Below, piece by piece: positions 52,477 to 60,445 of a stretch of 64,000 bases of DNA. The notes under the pieces were generated by a model. The model was not told the DNA's origin, ran no database searches, and was given only the letters and a program-made list of their open reading frames with translations. The stretch is from contig CALLAC010000012.1 in NCBI GenBank assembly GCA_938002655.1, positions 1-64,000 of the forward strand, in the 5' to 3' direction. Position numbers and translations under genes: made by a program. The DNA comes from an uncultured Cytophagales bacterium (GTDB taxonomy: Bacteria; Bacteroidota; Bacteroidia; Cytophagales; Thermonemataceae). Positions within the stretch are counted from its first letter, which is position 1; every line of letters starts with the position of its first letter.

Positions 52477-53883
52477 CTACTCTTGCTCCCAAAATCGCTC
52501 GCCTGCCGCCCAACGAAGCATTGCTTTGGCTTTCTCGTATTTTGCTTGCAGAGCAACAAGTTTCACTTGCAAATCGATCAGTTTACTTTCACGTGCATTG
52601 ACAAGGAACACCGAACTTTCACCATTTACAAAACGTTGTTGTTCGGCATCACGCAATTTTTGCTGGTTGTTCACGATATCTTCTTGCAAACGCAAATTTT
52701 GCTCCATCAGTTTAAGTTCATTGTATGAAGCTCGTACTTGAACAAGAATTTGTCTTGTAAGCTGGCTTTGCTCAAATTCTGTTTGATTGATTTTGAAGCG
52801 AGTTTGAAAAATTTTACCTCTTTCTTTACGCAAAAAAAGTGGAAAGCTGGCATCTAAACCTATCTTATAGTTGTTGGCAAAATAATCGGCATTTACTGCA
52901 AACTTCATCGAATTGTAAGCCGTAAGTACGTTGTAATGTAAATTGATACGTGGCTTTATTCTATCTAGCTGAAAGCGTCTTTCGATATCCAAATGTGTAA
53001 GTTTGAAACGAATTTTTTGGATTTCGGGGTGATTTTGCTCGGCAAATTGTAAGAGTTCGTTGAGGCGGGCTTCACTGAAAGGTTCAATTTGGCTGATAGT
53101 TTCAGGAATAGCATTTTCGGGCAATTCTACGGGTGTACTTTCGTTCCACAAATGTACCGAAAGCAGCAGTCCTGCGTTGCGAAAGTCTATTTCAGCTTGG
53201 CGAAGCTGAATGGTACGCTCTTGCAGTGCTATCTTTGCCTCTACCGAATCAATTGTAGCGGCTTCTCCAAATTGTACAAGCTCTTTGATGAAATTGAATC
53301 GCTCTTCGGCAAGTTCATAGCCCTTGCGAATAAAAATTAGTTCGTTGTAACGAGCATACCATTCCCAATAGTCTTTGGTAGCCGAAAAAAAAAGTTTATT
53401 CAACTCCTTAATTCTTTCAGCCTCTGCCATTTGTTGCATCACCTGAGCTTGCCGAAAAACAGCACGACGAGCATCGATAAGCAAATCTTGCCCCAAAGGA
53501 ATGCTTATCCCTGCATACAGCAAACCTCTGTCTGGCGATTTGTTTTCGGTATCGATGAGTTCTCCTTCATTTAGCTCGTAGCCTGCTTTCAGTTCTCCTA
53601 TCCAAATAGGAGTTTTCAGACGGCTATCCCAATAGCTATAATAAAATTTATTTTTAAGCGTTTTTTGCAGGTAGTCTACTTCGAGCTTTGGGTCAAAATT
53701 TCCACGAGCTATGCGAATTTCTTCTTGGGCAATACGCGGATACAAGTCAATTTGTTTCACTATCGGATGATGCCGAAGCATTTGAGCATACAAATCTTTT
53801 AAGGTAAAAATTTGTAAAGTATCTTGGGCACCAAGCATACCTTGCCACAAAAAAATACAAATCAAAAAAACTATCTTCTTCAT
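52477..53883 (-). CDS. TolC family outer-membrane protein
   Basis: The 468-residue protein has a signal peptide (MKKIVFLICIFLWQGMLGAQ) and two OEP-type halves with long amphipathic helices (EWYARYNELIFIRKGYELAE, QILVQVRASYNELKLMEQNL). KAGYELNEGELIDTENKS and AGISIPLGQDLLIDARRA are barrel strands. It probably forms the outer-membrane duct of an exporter; none is adjacent. It differs strongly from the TolC homologue at 28839-30275, so it is not a recent duplicate. Confidence 0.85.
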   Translation of the reverse strand: MKKIVFLICIFLWQGMLGAQDTLQIFTLKDLYAQMLRHHPIVKQIDLYPRIAQEEIRIARGNFDPKLEVDYLQKTLKNKFYYSYWDSRLKTPIWIGELKAGYELNEGELIDTENKSPDRGLLYAGISIPLGQDLLIDARRAVFRQAQVMQQMAEAERIKELNKLFFSATKDYWEWYARYNELIFIRKGYELAEERFNFIKELVQFGEAATIDSVEAKIALQERTIQLRQAEIDFRNAGLLLSVHLWNESTPVELPENAIPETISQIEPFSEARLNELLQFAEQNHPEIQKIRFKLTHLDIERRFQLDRIKPRINLHYNVLTAYNSMKFAVNADYFANNYKIGLDASFPLFLRKERGKIFQTRFKINQTEFEQSQLTRQILVQVRASYNELKLMEQNLRLQEDIVNNQQKLRDAEQQRFVNGESSVFLVNARESKLIDLQVKLVALQAKYEKAKAMLRWAAGERFWEQE

Positions 53884-53955
53884 AGCTATTCTTTTTTTGC
53901 ACTCGCAATTTAAGAAAATCGACTTAAAGAAAAAGAAAGTTTTAGAAAAAACGCA

Positions 53956-53963
53956 TATTTTTG
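53956..53963 (+). promoter_or_regulatory. Candidate -7 box of the epimerase gene
   Basis: TATTTTTG matches TAnnTTTG, 12 nt before the ATG at 53976; it implies a very short leader. Confidence 0.35.
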
Positions 53964-53975
53964 CTCAAAAACAAT

Positions 53976-54959
53976 ATGCCACAAGTTTTTATTACAGGAG
54001 CTACCGGACTTTTGGGAAGCTATCTTGCCAAAGGATTTTTAGATGAGGGCTATGCCGTAAAAGCTCTCAAAAGAACCCATTCTAAAATGGATTTTTTAGG
54101 CGAATATGCCTCCAAAATCCATTGGATAGAAGGCGATATTTTTGACCTTTTGATTTTAGAAAAAGCGATTGAAGAAAATGATTTAGTCATTCATTCAGCG
54201 GCAGTAGTTTCTTTTGATAGTGCCGATAAAAATTTGATGATGAAAACCAATGTAGAAGGCACTGCCAATGTGGTAAATGTTTGTTTGAGCAAGAAAATAA
54301 AAAAATTCGTACACATCAGTTCGGTGGCGGCTTTGGGCAAAAAAAAAGGGCAAATATACGTAAATGAAGAGAGCCGTTGGGAAGATTCGGATTGGTATAC
54401 CAACTATGCCCAAAGTAAATATCTTTCGGAAATAGAAGTATGGCGAGGAATTAGCGAAGGTTTGCCCGCTGTGATAGTTAATCCGTCGTTAATTTTGGGT
54501 GCAGGTAATTGGCAACAAACCAGCCTGAAAATATTTCATTATATTGCCAAAGGTGGTAAAATGTACCCCACAGGCCTTGCAAACGTAGTAGATGTACGCG
54601 ATATAGTGCGAGCAGTGCTGCTGCTTTCAGAAAGTCCTATTTTGGGGCAGAGATTTATACTAAACGGACATACTTTGAGCTACAAAGAGCTTTTCGAAAA
54701 AATTGCTCTATTGATGAATAAAAAACCTCCTTTTCTGAAAATAACTCCCCTGCTAGCAGAAATTGCTTGGCTAGTGAGCAGTTTACTTGCTTTGCTGACA
54801 TTCCGTCGCCCTTTTATTAGCAAAGAAACAGCTCGCAATTCGCAAAGAAAAGTGATTTATGAAAATGAAAAACTCCAAAAAGCTATACCTACTTTTTCTT
54901 TCACACCTCTACACGAAACTTTAGAGTGGGTCGTCAGTCAATCTGTTCAACCTCTCTGA
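53976..54959 (+). CDS. NAD-dependent epimerase/dehydratase family (extended SDR)
   Basis: The ATG at 53976 (MPQVFITGATGLLGSYLAKG) gives 327 residues; a TTG at 53961 overlaps the promoter. The Rossmann motif GATGLLG and the active-site YAQSKYLSE with a preceding HISSVAALG Ser are complete. The C-terminal half (LLAEIAWLVSSLLALLTFRR) has a hydrophobic helix, as in dihydroflavonol-4-reductase-like SDRs. The substrate is unknown. Its end overlaps the convergent PAS gene by 13 bp. Confidence 0.85.
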   Translation: MPQVFITGATGLLGSYLAKGFLDEGYAVKALKRTHSKMDFLGEYASKIHWIEGDIFDLLILEKAIEENDLVIHSAAVVSFDSADKNLMMKTNVEGTANVVNVCLSKKIKKFVHISSVAALGKKKGQIYVNEESRWEDSDWYTNYAQSKYLSEIEVWRGISEGLPAVIVNPSLILGAGNWQQTSLKIFHYIAKGGKMYPTGLANVVDVRDIVRAVLLLSESPILGQRFILNGHTLSYKELFEKIALLMNKKPPFLKITPLLAEIAWLVSSLLALLTFRRPFISKETARNSQRKVIYENEKLQKAIPTFSFTPLHETLEWVVSQSVQPL

Positions 54960-56317
54960 ACTTCATGCACCTTATCTATAACTTCGTGAACTATTGTATC
55001 TAGTTCTTGTGTAGCTTGAATCAAAAAGTTGAAATACTTCCGATTTTCTTCACTCATTTCTTCGGGATTTATCAGTTGTATCAAGCCCAGAATGTTGGCT
55101 ACAGGCTTACGAACTTTATGCGATTGCACATAAGCAATTTCGCGGAGTTGCATATTTTGTTTTTCCAAGAGTAATTCATATTTTTTGCGTTTGTCGATAT
55201 CGCAAGCATTATATGAAACGCCTATTAAATTACCCTCGGTATCGTAGGCAGGAAAAAAAGAAACCAGAAACCACAATTTTTCTTTTTCATTTATTTCTAT
55301 GCAAACTTCCTCTACAATCGTTTCTCCTTGTAAGGCTCTTTCTGTGTAATTTTGAAAGTCTTTTTCCCTACTTGGTACTACATATTTTCTAAAATCTTCG
55401 CCTTCTTTCATTTCAGCACCAAATACTTTTTTGATATTCTCAAAAGCTCTCCTGTTGAAAGAGAGAATTTTGTAATCAGTGCCTATCAAAATGTTATTAT
55501 CGTTAGTACTATCTATGATAGCTCGCAGTTTGGTTTCTGAACTTTTGAGTTTATCTCGCATACGCTTTTTTTCATCGATATCGAAGGTACTCAATGAAAC
55601 TCCAAGTACATTCCCATTTTCATCATACACAGGGGCGTATTTCATTTTTAGCCAAAGTTTTTTTCCTTGAAACTCTCTTTCTTGCTCCAATTCAATCGTT
55701 TCGCCCTGCATCGCTTTTTTGAAAGCCTCTATAAAATCTAAATAGGCTTCTGGTAAAATATATTCTAAAAAATTATCATTTTCGCTTACATTTTTATTGA
55801 AAATCATCTGCGAAAGTTCTTGTGCTTTTTTATTGTACAGAAGCACTTTGAAATCGGGGCTAATAAGCACCTGACTATGCTCCGAACTTTCTAGTAAAGC
55901 TCTTAGCTTGTTTTCACTTTTTTTAATTTTTTCTTGGCTTTCAATAAAAAAAGAAACATCATATCCAATTCCTAAAATTCCACAAACCTCTCCTTCTTTA
56001 TTTTTAAAAGCCGAAAATTCCCAATGAGTAAGCGAGAAATTTTTTTGTTCAGATTTTTGCTTATGTAAGTATAAAGAAAATGTTTTTTCAGGATATTGCA
56101 TACATTTTTTTACTGTTTCAATAGCTATGTTACAATCTTCGGGAGCAATTGTAAGCAAAGCACTTTTCCCAAGAATTTCTGTTTCGTAAAAAAAATTTTT
56201 CCTAAAAGTTTCATTGAAATAGAGATAATTACTTTCTAAATCTGTAATTATTACAGCAAGAGTGGTACTGTTAGCCAAATAAGATGGAATCATCAAAACT
56301 ATTTCTGAAATATTCAT
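54947..56317 (-). CDS. Triple-PAS protein with HisKA-like dimerisation end but no ATPase domain
   Basis: The ATG at 56317 (MNISEIVLMIPSYLANSTTL) is preferred over a TTG at 56329 and follows a good promoter. The 456-residue cytosolic protein has three PAS domains (about 15-135, 140-255, 265-385), each ending in a PAC segment (GILGIGYDVS, NVLGVSLSTFDI, NLIGVSYNACDI). A final helix pair resembles a HisKA domain, with IAYVQSHKVRKPVANILGLI and its His, but the chain stops 65 residues later, so no ATP-binding half exists. It may dimerise with or be phosphorylated by a full kinase. Confidence 0.85.
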   Translation of the reverse strand: MNISEIVLMIPSYLANSTTLAVIITDLESNYLYFNETFRKNFFYETEILGKSALLTIAPEDCNIAIETVKKCMQYPEKTFSLYLHKQKSEQKNFSLTHWEFSAFKNKEGEVCGILGIGYDVSFFIESQEKIKKSENKLRALLESSEHSQVLISPDFKVLLYNKKAQELSQMIFNKNVSENDNFLEYILPEAYLDFIEAFKKAMQGETIELEQEREFQGKKLWLKMKYAPVYDENGNVLGVSLSTFDIDEKKRMRDKLKSSETKLRAIIDSTNDNNILIGTDYKILSFNRRAFENIKKVFGAEMKEGEDFRKYVVPSREKDFQNYTERALQGETIVEEVCIEINEKEKLWFLVSFFPAYDTEGNLIGVSYNACDIDKRKKYELLLEKQNMQLREIAYVQSHKVRKPVANILGLIQLINPEEMSEENRKYFNFLIQATQELDTIVHEVIDKVHEVQRG

Positions 56318-56345
56318 AAGCAAATTCAAAAAATATTATCAAATG

Positions 56346-56376
56346 CAAATATAATTATTTGTGTAAGTAATTTCAA
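56346..56376 (-). promoter_or_regulatory. Promoter of the triple-PAS gene (TTG-N20-TATATTTG)
   Basis: On the minus strand TTG (56374-56376) and TATATTTG (56346-56353) are 20 nt apart and end 28 nt before the ATG at 56317. Both spacing and sequence fit the Bacteroidota vegetative promoter. Confidence 0.7.
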
Positions 56377-56391
56377 AATTTTATAAAAAAA

Positions 56392-56412
56392 ACTGCCGTT
56401 AGAAACAGCAGT
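56392..56412 (-). terminator. Terminator of the phasin-like gene
   Basis: ACTGCCG (56392-56398) pairs with CAGCAGT (56406-56412) with one G-U pair. The minus strand continues with eight T. It lies 37 nt after the stop. Confidence 0.75.
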
Positions 56413-56449
56413 CTTTTTACGTATGCTTATTAAAATCAACTTATTTGGT

Positions 56450-56941
56450 TTATTTTTGCTTTTTACCTGAAAACGCTTTGAGATAATCTTTGACAGCATT
56501 CATCATTACATTGTAGCCGCCCACACCTGATGCTGAAAACTCTTTGAAAGGACGCATAAAAGGCTCGAACCATGCTTCATATATTTTATTCCATACTTCG
56601 TTGATTTGCTCTATGCTTCCCGTTTTGAAGATATCGGCATATTCACCTGCATTTTCTCTGATATAATCAAACCAATTTTTGCCGAAATTTTCTTGCATTT
56701 TTTGTAAATCCAAAAGATGGCTGGGCATTGAAATACCTGCGTGTTTTTGTAAAAGCTCATTCATTTCTCGCATCAATTTGGTTTGTTCATCAAACCAATT
56801 TTTATAGGCTTGTGTGAATTTTTCTACAAAATTTTCTTTTCCCCAAGCCTCTACTATCTGACGAACCGCTTCCAAGAACAGTTCCATCTGTTTGGATTGT
56901 ACTTTCGTCAGAATCTCTAGCACTTCTTTACTTTGATTCAT
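56450..56941 (-). CDS. Phasin/PhaE-like helical protein
   Basis: The ATG at 56941 (MNQSKEVLEILTKVQSKQME) gives a 163-residue protein that is almost all helix, with aromatic-rich repeats (WFDYIRENAGEYADIF, VWNKIYEAWFEPFMRPFKEF). The WF and Trp-rich pattern resembles PhaE/phasin-type proteins of polyhydroxyalkanoate granules and PhaE-like domains, but no PHA synthase gene is nearby. The assignment is tentative. Its own promoter and terminator show that it is a single gene. Confidence 0.55.
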   Translation of the reverse strand: MNQSKEVLEILTKVQSKQMELFLEAVRQIVEAWGKENFVEKFTQAYKNWFDEQTKLMREMNELLQKHAGISMPSHLLDLQKMQENFGKNWFDYIRENAGEYADIFKTGSIEQINEVWNKIYEAWFEPFMRPFKEFSASGVGGYNVMMNAVKDYLKAFSGKKQK

Positions 56942-56961
56942 ACATGCCCGATTTCTCAACA

Positions 56962-56991
56962 CAAAAATAGTAAGAATGTTTTTGCTTTCAA
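56962..56991 (-). promoter_or_regulatory. Promoter of the phasin-like gene (TTG-N19-TATTTTTG)
   Basis: On the minus strand TTG (56989-56991) is 19 nt before TATTTTTG (56962-56969), 20 nt before the ATG. Confidence 0.65.
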
Positions 56992-57077
56992 AAAAAAATT
57001 TACTTTTTTTTGATGTAAAATTTTTATTATTTCCATATTTCAATATTTTTTTTGTACTTTTCAAATATTTTACAAAA

Positions 57078-58181
57078 ATGTTAAACAAAATTTTATTGGG
57101 CTATTGTATCATTTTTTTTGAAAATATTTTTTTTTACCAAAAAATTCGGATTTTTCTTTCAGAAATTCAGCAAATATGCTTTTTTTGTTTGATTTTGGCT
57201 TTTTCTGCTTGTAAAAAACAAGAAAAAATAAGCCAAAATTGGTATCATTGGAAAGGAACGCTTCGTCTGGATAGTTTAGAGCGTATGTATGCCGAACAAT
57301 TGCAGAGCCAAACGCTTTATCTACGCTTTTTTGACGTAGATTTTCACCCTGAGCAAAAAGCTATTCCCATAGGCGATTTGCAAATACTAAATGCAAACAT
57401 AAGCCCTTTTCAGCAGGTGGTAGCTGTTGTTTTTATTACCAACCGCACTATGCTGCAAACTACCTCGTCTGAAATAAAAGATTTAGCCGAAAAAATCATG
57501 AACAAAATCTTTGCCAAATCTCGAACTCATCAGTTACTTTTGCAAGGCATACAATTAGATTGCGATTGGAGCGAAAAGTCTCGTAATAACTTTTTCTTGC
57601 TCTGCAAAGCTGTAAAACAAATTTGTCAGACGAAAAAACTCAGATTCTCTGTAACTATTCGTTTGCATCAGTACAAGTATTTTTCCCATACAGGCGTTCC
57701 CGATGCCGACGAAGGTATTTTGATGCTCTACAACATAGGGAATGTAGAAGGGGAAAATACCCAAAATTCTATTTTAGACCTCAAACTTGTAGAAAAATAC
57801 TTGCAGAATGCTGAAAAATACCCTTTGCCACTCAAAATAGCTTTGCCTTTGTTTCAGTGGGCAGTTGTAAAACGAATGGGCAAAGTGGTGCATTTACTTT
57901 CTGAAATCACCGAAAAAGATTTACAACAAAATCCTCATCTAAAAAAAATTCAAGAAAAGCATTACAAAGTGAAAAAAAATCATTACTTTGGAGGTGTTTT
58001 TTTGTATGAGCAAGACGAATTGCGTTGGGAAAGTGTGAGCCTTGAAAGTTTAGAACAACTTAACAAAAAAATTGCCTCTAAAATACTCACTACCGAAATA
58101 ATTTTCTTCCATTTAGATAGCCAACTTATTCAACAATATCCTTATGAAAAACTTGCAAATTTGGTTTGTTATTGGCTTTAA
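57078..58181 (+). CDS. Lipoprotein with DUF3142-like TIM-barrel features
   Basis: The ATG at 57078 gives 367 residues with an unusually long leader before the lipobox (FFCLILAFSAC then KKQEK); the true start may be later, in a very AT-rich stretch. The mature part has LYLRFFDVDF, IQLDCDWSEKSRNNFFLLCK and LRFSVTIRLHQYK, then LPLPLKIALPLFQWAVVKRM. The QxDxDW strand and the following SxTIRLxQ resemble DUF3142/glycoside hydrolase-like proteins. It overlaps the next gene by 38 bp, and the two seem always to be translated together. Confidence 0.7.
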   Translation: MLNKILLGYCIIFFENIFFYQKIRIFLSEIQQICFFCLILAFSACKKQEKISQNWYHWKGTLRLDSLERMYAEQLQSQTLYLRFFDVDFHPEQKAIPIGDLQILNANISPFQQVVAVVFITNRTMLQTTSSEIKDLAEKIMNKIFAKSRTHQLLLQGIQLDCDWSEKSRNNFFLLCKAVKQICQTKKLRFSVTIRLHQYKYFSHTGVPDADEGILMLYNIGNVEGENTQNSILDLKLVEKYLQNAEKYPLPLKIALPLFQWAVVKRMGKVVHLLSEITEKDLQQNPHLKKIQEKHYKVKKNHYFGGVFLYEQDELRWESVSLESLEQLNKKIASKILTTEIIFFHLDSQLIQQYPYEKLANLVCYWL

Positions 58182-60345
58182 TGTGTTTGCTCTCTGCAAC
58201 ACTTGGCACGTGGAAAGTTGTGGCTACTTTGAGCCCGACTGGGAAATTTATCGTTTTTTTAATCCTGAACTATCTCAAAATAGCCGCTTTCGTCCCTTGT
58301 ATTTTTCTTTTAGCCGTTTTTATGAAAACGAAGATATAATACAGAAAAATGAAAAAGACGAAAATCTTGTAGAATGGCAAACTTTTATGGAAAATAAAGT
58401 TTCTACCAAGGATTTAGAAGCTATTATCTACAAATCTACCCAAACCGATTGGGATAAAATTCGCAGTTTTATCCTTTTACAAAAACCGCTCAACGACAAA
58501 AAACTTGCCGAAAATAGTGTTGTACAATATTGGGCAACCCAAAAAAAAGATGCCGAAGCCATTGAATACCTTTCTTTTGCTAAAAAATGTGAACGTTATG
58601 TCTTTATCGAAGACCCTTGGGCAGAAACACCTCCCAACGCCCAAGAAAATCTTTTGGCTTATTCCAAAGAAGCAGAAAAACGTTTTTCCTCTGCCAAAGA
58701 TGTGTTCATCAAACTTCGCTATGGCTACCAAGCCGTGCGTTTGGCTCATTATGCCAAAGATTACAAAAGAGCCATTTTACTCTACGATAATCTGTTGGAA
58801 CCACTCAAAACTGAAAATATCGTGAAATATTGGGCTTTGGCTCATAAAGCAGGAGCTTTACAAAAAATGGGACAAAATGCTCTTTCTGCTTATCTTTTTG
58901 CCCTTGTATTTGAAAAATCTACCGCTAAGCGAATTAGCTCATTTCTAAGTTGTAAAATCTTTACCGATGAAGACTGGAAAAAAGCAGTAAGCTATTGCAA
59001 AAACAATCATGAAAAAGCAACTTTATTTTTGATTCGTGCTATACACCCCCAAAATCTCATACTTCCTGAAATGATGGCTATTTATAGCCTTGTTCCTGAC
59101 TCCGACTATCTGGATATGCTTCTTTTGCGAGAAATAAATAAAATTGAAATGACCCTAATGCCCCTACGTAGTACAGAAAGTGGTTTTGCCAATACCGACC
59201 AAATTGCCCTATACCGAGCTTATCTGCCTAAACTTCAATCTTTTGTAATGCAGTACCTCAAAACTGCCAAAAATCCTCAAAAACAAGCTCTGTGGATAAT
59301 GGCTTTGGGATATTGCCACTATTTAATGGAAAAGCCTCAGGAAGCTCGCAAAAGCTTCGCTTCACTCAAAAAAGAAAACCTTTCTCCCGATGCCCAAAAG
59401 CAAATACAAGTATTTGAAATAATGCTTGAACTGGCTGAACTCAATATTTTGGAAAAAGATACCGAAGAGAAAATTTATCAGAAAGTAGTAGCTACGCAAA
59501 ATAAAGCCTTGAAGGAACTTATGCGAGCCACTTTTGCACGTCTTTACGAAAGACAAGGCGAAAAAGCCAAAGCCTATCTTTCACAAGCAGACCTTTATCG
59601 AATTAAAACTGAACAAAAACTACTTGATGAACTCATTGCTTTTGCTTCGCAAGATAGCTACACAAGCTACGAAAAGGAACTATTATCCAAAATACATGCC
59701 CAAAAACCGAAAAATGTTTTACAAGAAATTAAAGCTACTTTGCTTTTGCGTGCAGGTAAATTAGAAGAGGCTGAAAATTTATTCAAACAATCAGGTATTG
59801 TAATAACCCTTGAAGGCGACCCCACCAGCGATGAACTGATTGATTGTATCAACTGCCCTCGTAAAAAAAACTATACCAAACTGAACTTGATTAACCAAAT
59901 CAGAAATTTAGAAGCACAAGCTCGTAAAGGCTCGGCAGACGCCTATCATAAACTCGGTAATATCTATTACAATACTACCTATTTCGGACATGCTTGGCAA
60001 GCAATGGATTATTTCCGCAGTGGAGCAACATTAGGTAATCATACCGATTGTTCCAAAGCTCAAGAATATTACGAAAAAGCCGCACAACTCTATGAAAAAG
60101 CAGGTAACCGAGAAATGGTGGCTCGTCTCACTTTCCTTGCCGCCAAAGCTGAGCAAAATCAAATGTTCTTGACAGATAAATTCAAAAAAGAGCAAAGCGA
60201 AAAAATGTTCAGCAACGATATTGGTTATATGTTTATACCTGAATATCGCACCAACTTTCAAAATTTAAAAAACAAATACCGAAATACGCAGTTTTACCGA
60301 AACATCTTGAAAGAATGCTATTATTTTAGCTATTTTGTAAGATAG
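58144..60345 (+). CDS. Secreted helical-repeat (TPR/Sel1-like) protein
   Basis: The ATG at 58144 gives a signal peptide (MKNLQIWFVIGFNVFALCNT) and a 733-residue product. After CGYFEPDWEIYRFFNPELSQ, a start typical of large periplasmic or surface proteins of this phylum, come helical hairpins such as RYGYQAVRLAHYAKDYKRAI, LIRAIHPQNLILPEMMAIY and, late, LEAQARKGSADAYHKLGNIY, which resemble TPR and Sel1 repeats. It forms a translationally coupled pair with the lipoprotein. Functions of such pairs are unknown; a role in polysaccharide or protein handling at the surface is a guess. Confidence 0.75.
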   Translation: MKNLQIWFVIGFNVFALCNTWHVESCGYFEPDWEIYRFFNPELSQNSRFRPLYFSFSRFYENEDIIQKNEKDENLVEWQTFMENKVSTKDLEAIIYKSTQTDWDKIRSFILLQKPLNDKKLAENSVVQYWATQKKDAEAIEYLSFAKKCERYVFIEDPWAETPPNAQENLLAYSKEAEKRFSSAKDVFIKLRYGYQAVRLAHYAKDYKRAILLYDNLLEPLKTENIVKYWALAHKAGALQKMGQNALSAYLFALVFEKSTAKRISSFLSCKIFTDEDWKKAVSYCKNNHEKATLFLIRAIHPQNLILPEMMAIYSLVPDSDYLDMLLLREINKIEMTLMPLRSTESGFANTDQIALYRAYLPKLQSFVMQYLKTAKNPQKQALWIMALGYCHYLMEKPQEARKSFASLKKENLSPDAQKQIQVFEIMLELAELNILEKDTEEKIYQKVVATQNKALKELMRATFARLYERQGEKAKAYLSQADLYRIKTEQKLLDELIAFASQDSYTSYEKELLSKIHAQKPKNVLQEIKATLLLRAGKLEEAENLFKQSGIVITLEGDPTSDELIDCINCPRKKNYTKLNLINQIRNLEAQARKGSADAYHKLGNIYYNTTYFGHAWQAMDYFRSGATLGNHTDCSKAQEYYEKAAQLYEKAGNREMVARLTFLAAKAEQNQMFLTDKFKKEQSEKMFSNDIGYMFIPEYRTNFQNLKNKYRNTQFYRNILKECYYFSYFVR

Positions 60346-60445
60346 CCTTCTCTTACCAATGTTATACAGATGTAAATTTTTGAACATATATGTCTTTCGC
60401 TTTTACTTACTAAAACAATAACAACCCTGAAACTAACACACTGAT

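Noticed and set aside
54944-54960. GTTCA...TGAAC at the overlapping ends of the epimerase and PAS genes as another stop-codon palindrome
   Set aside because: Only 5-bp arms with a 7-nt loop; far weaker than the parE/recX case.
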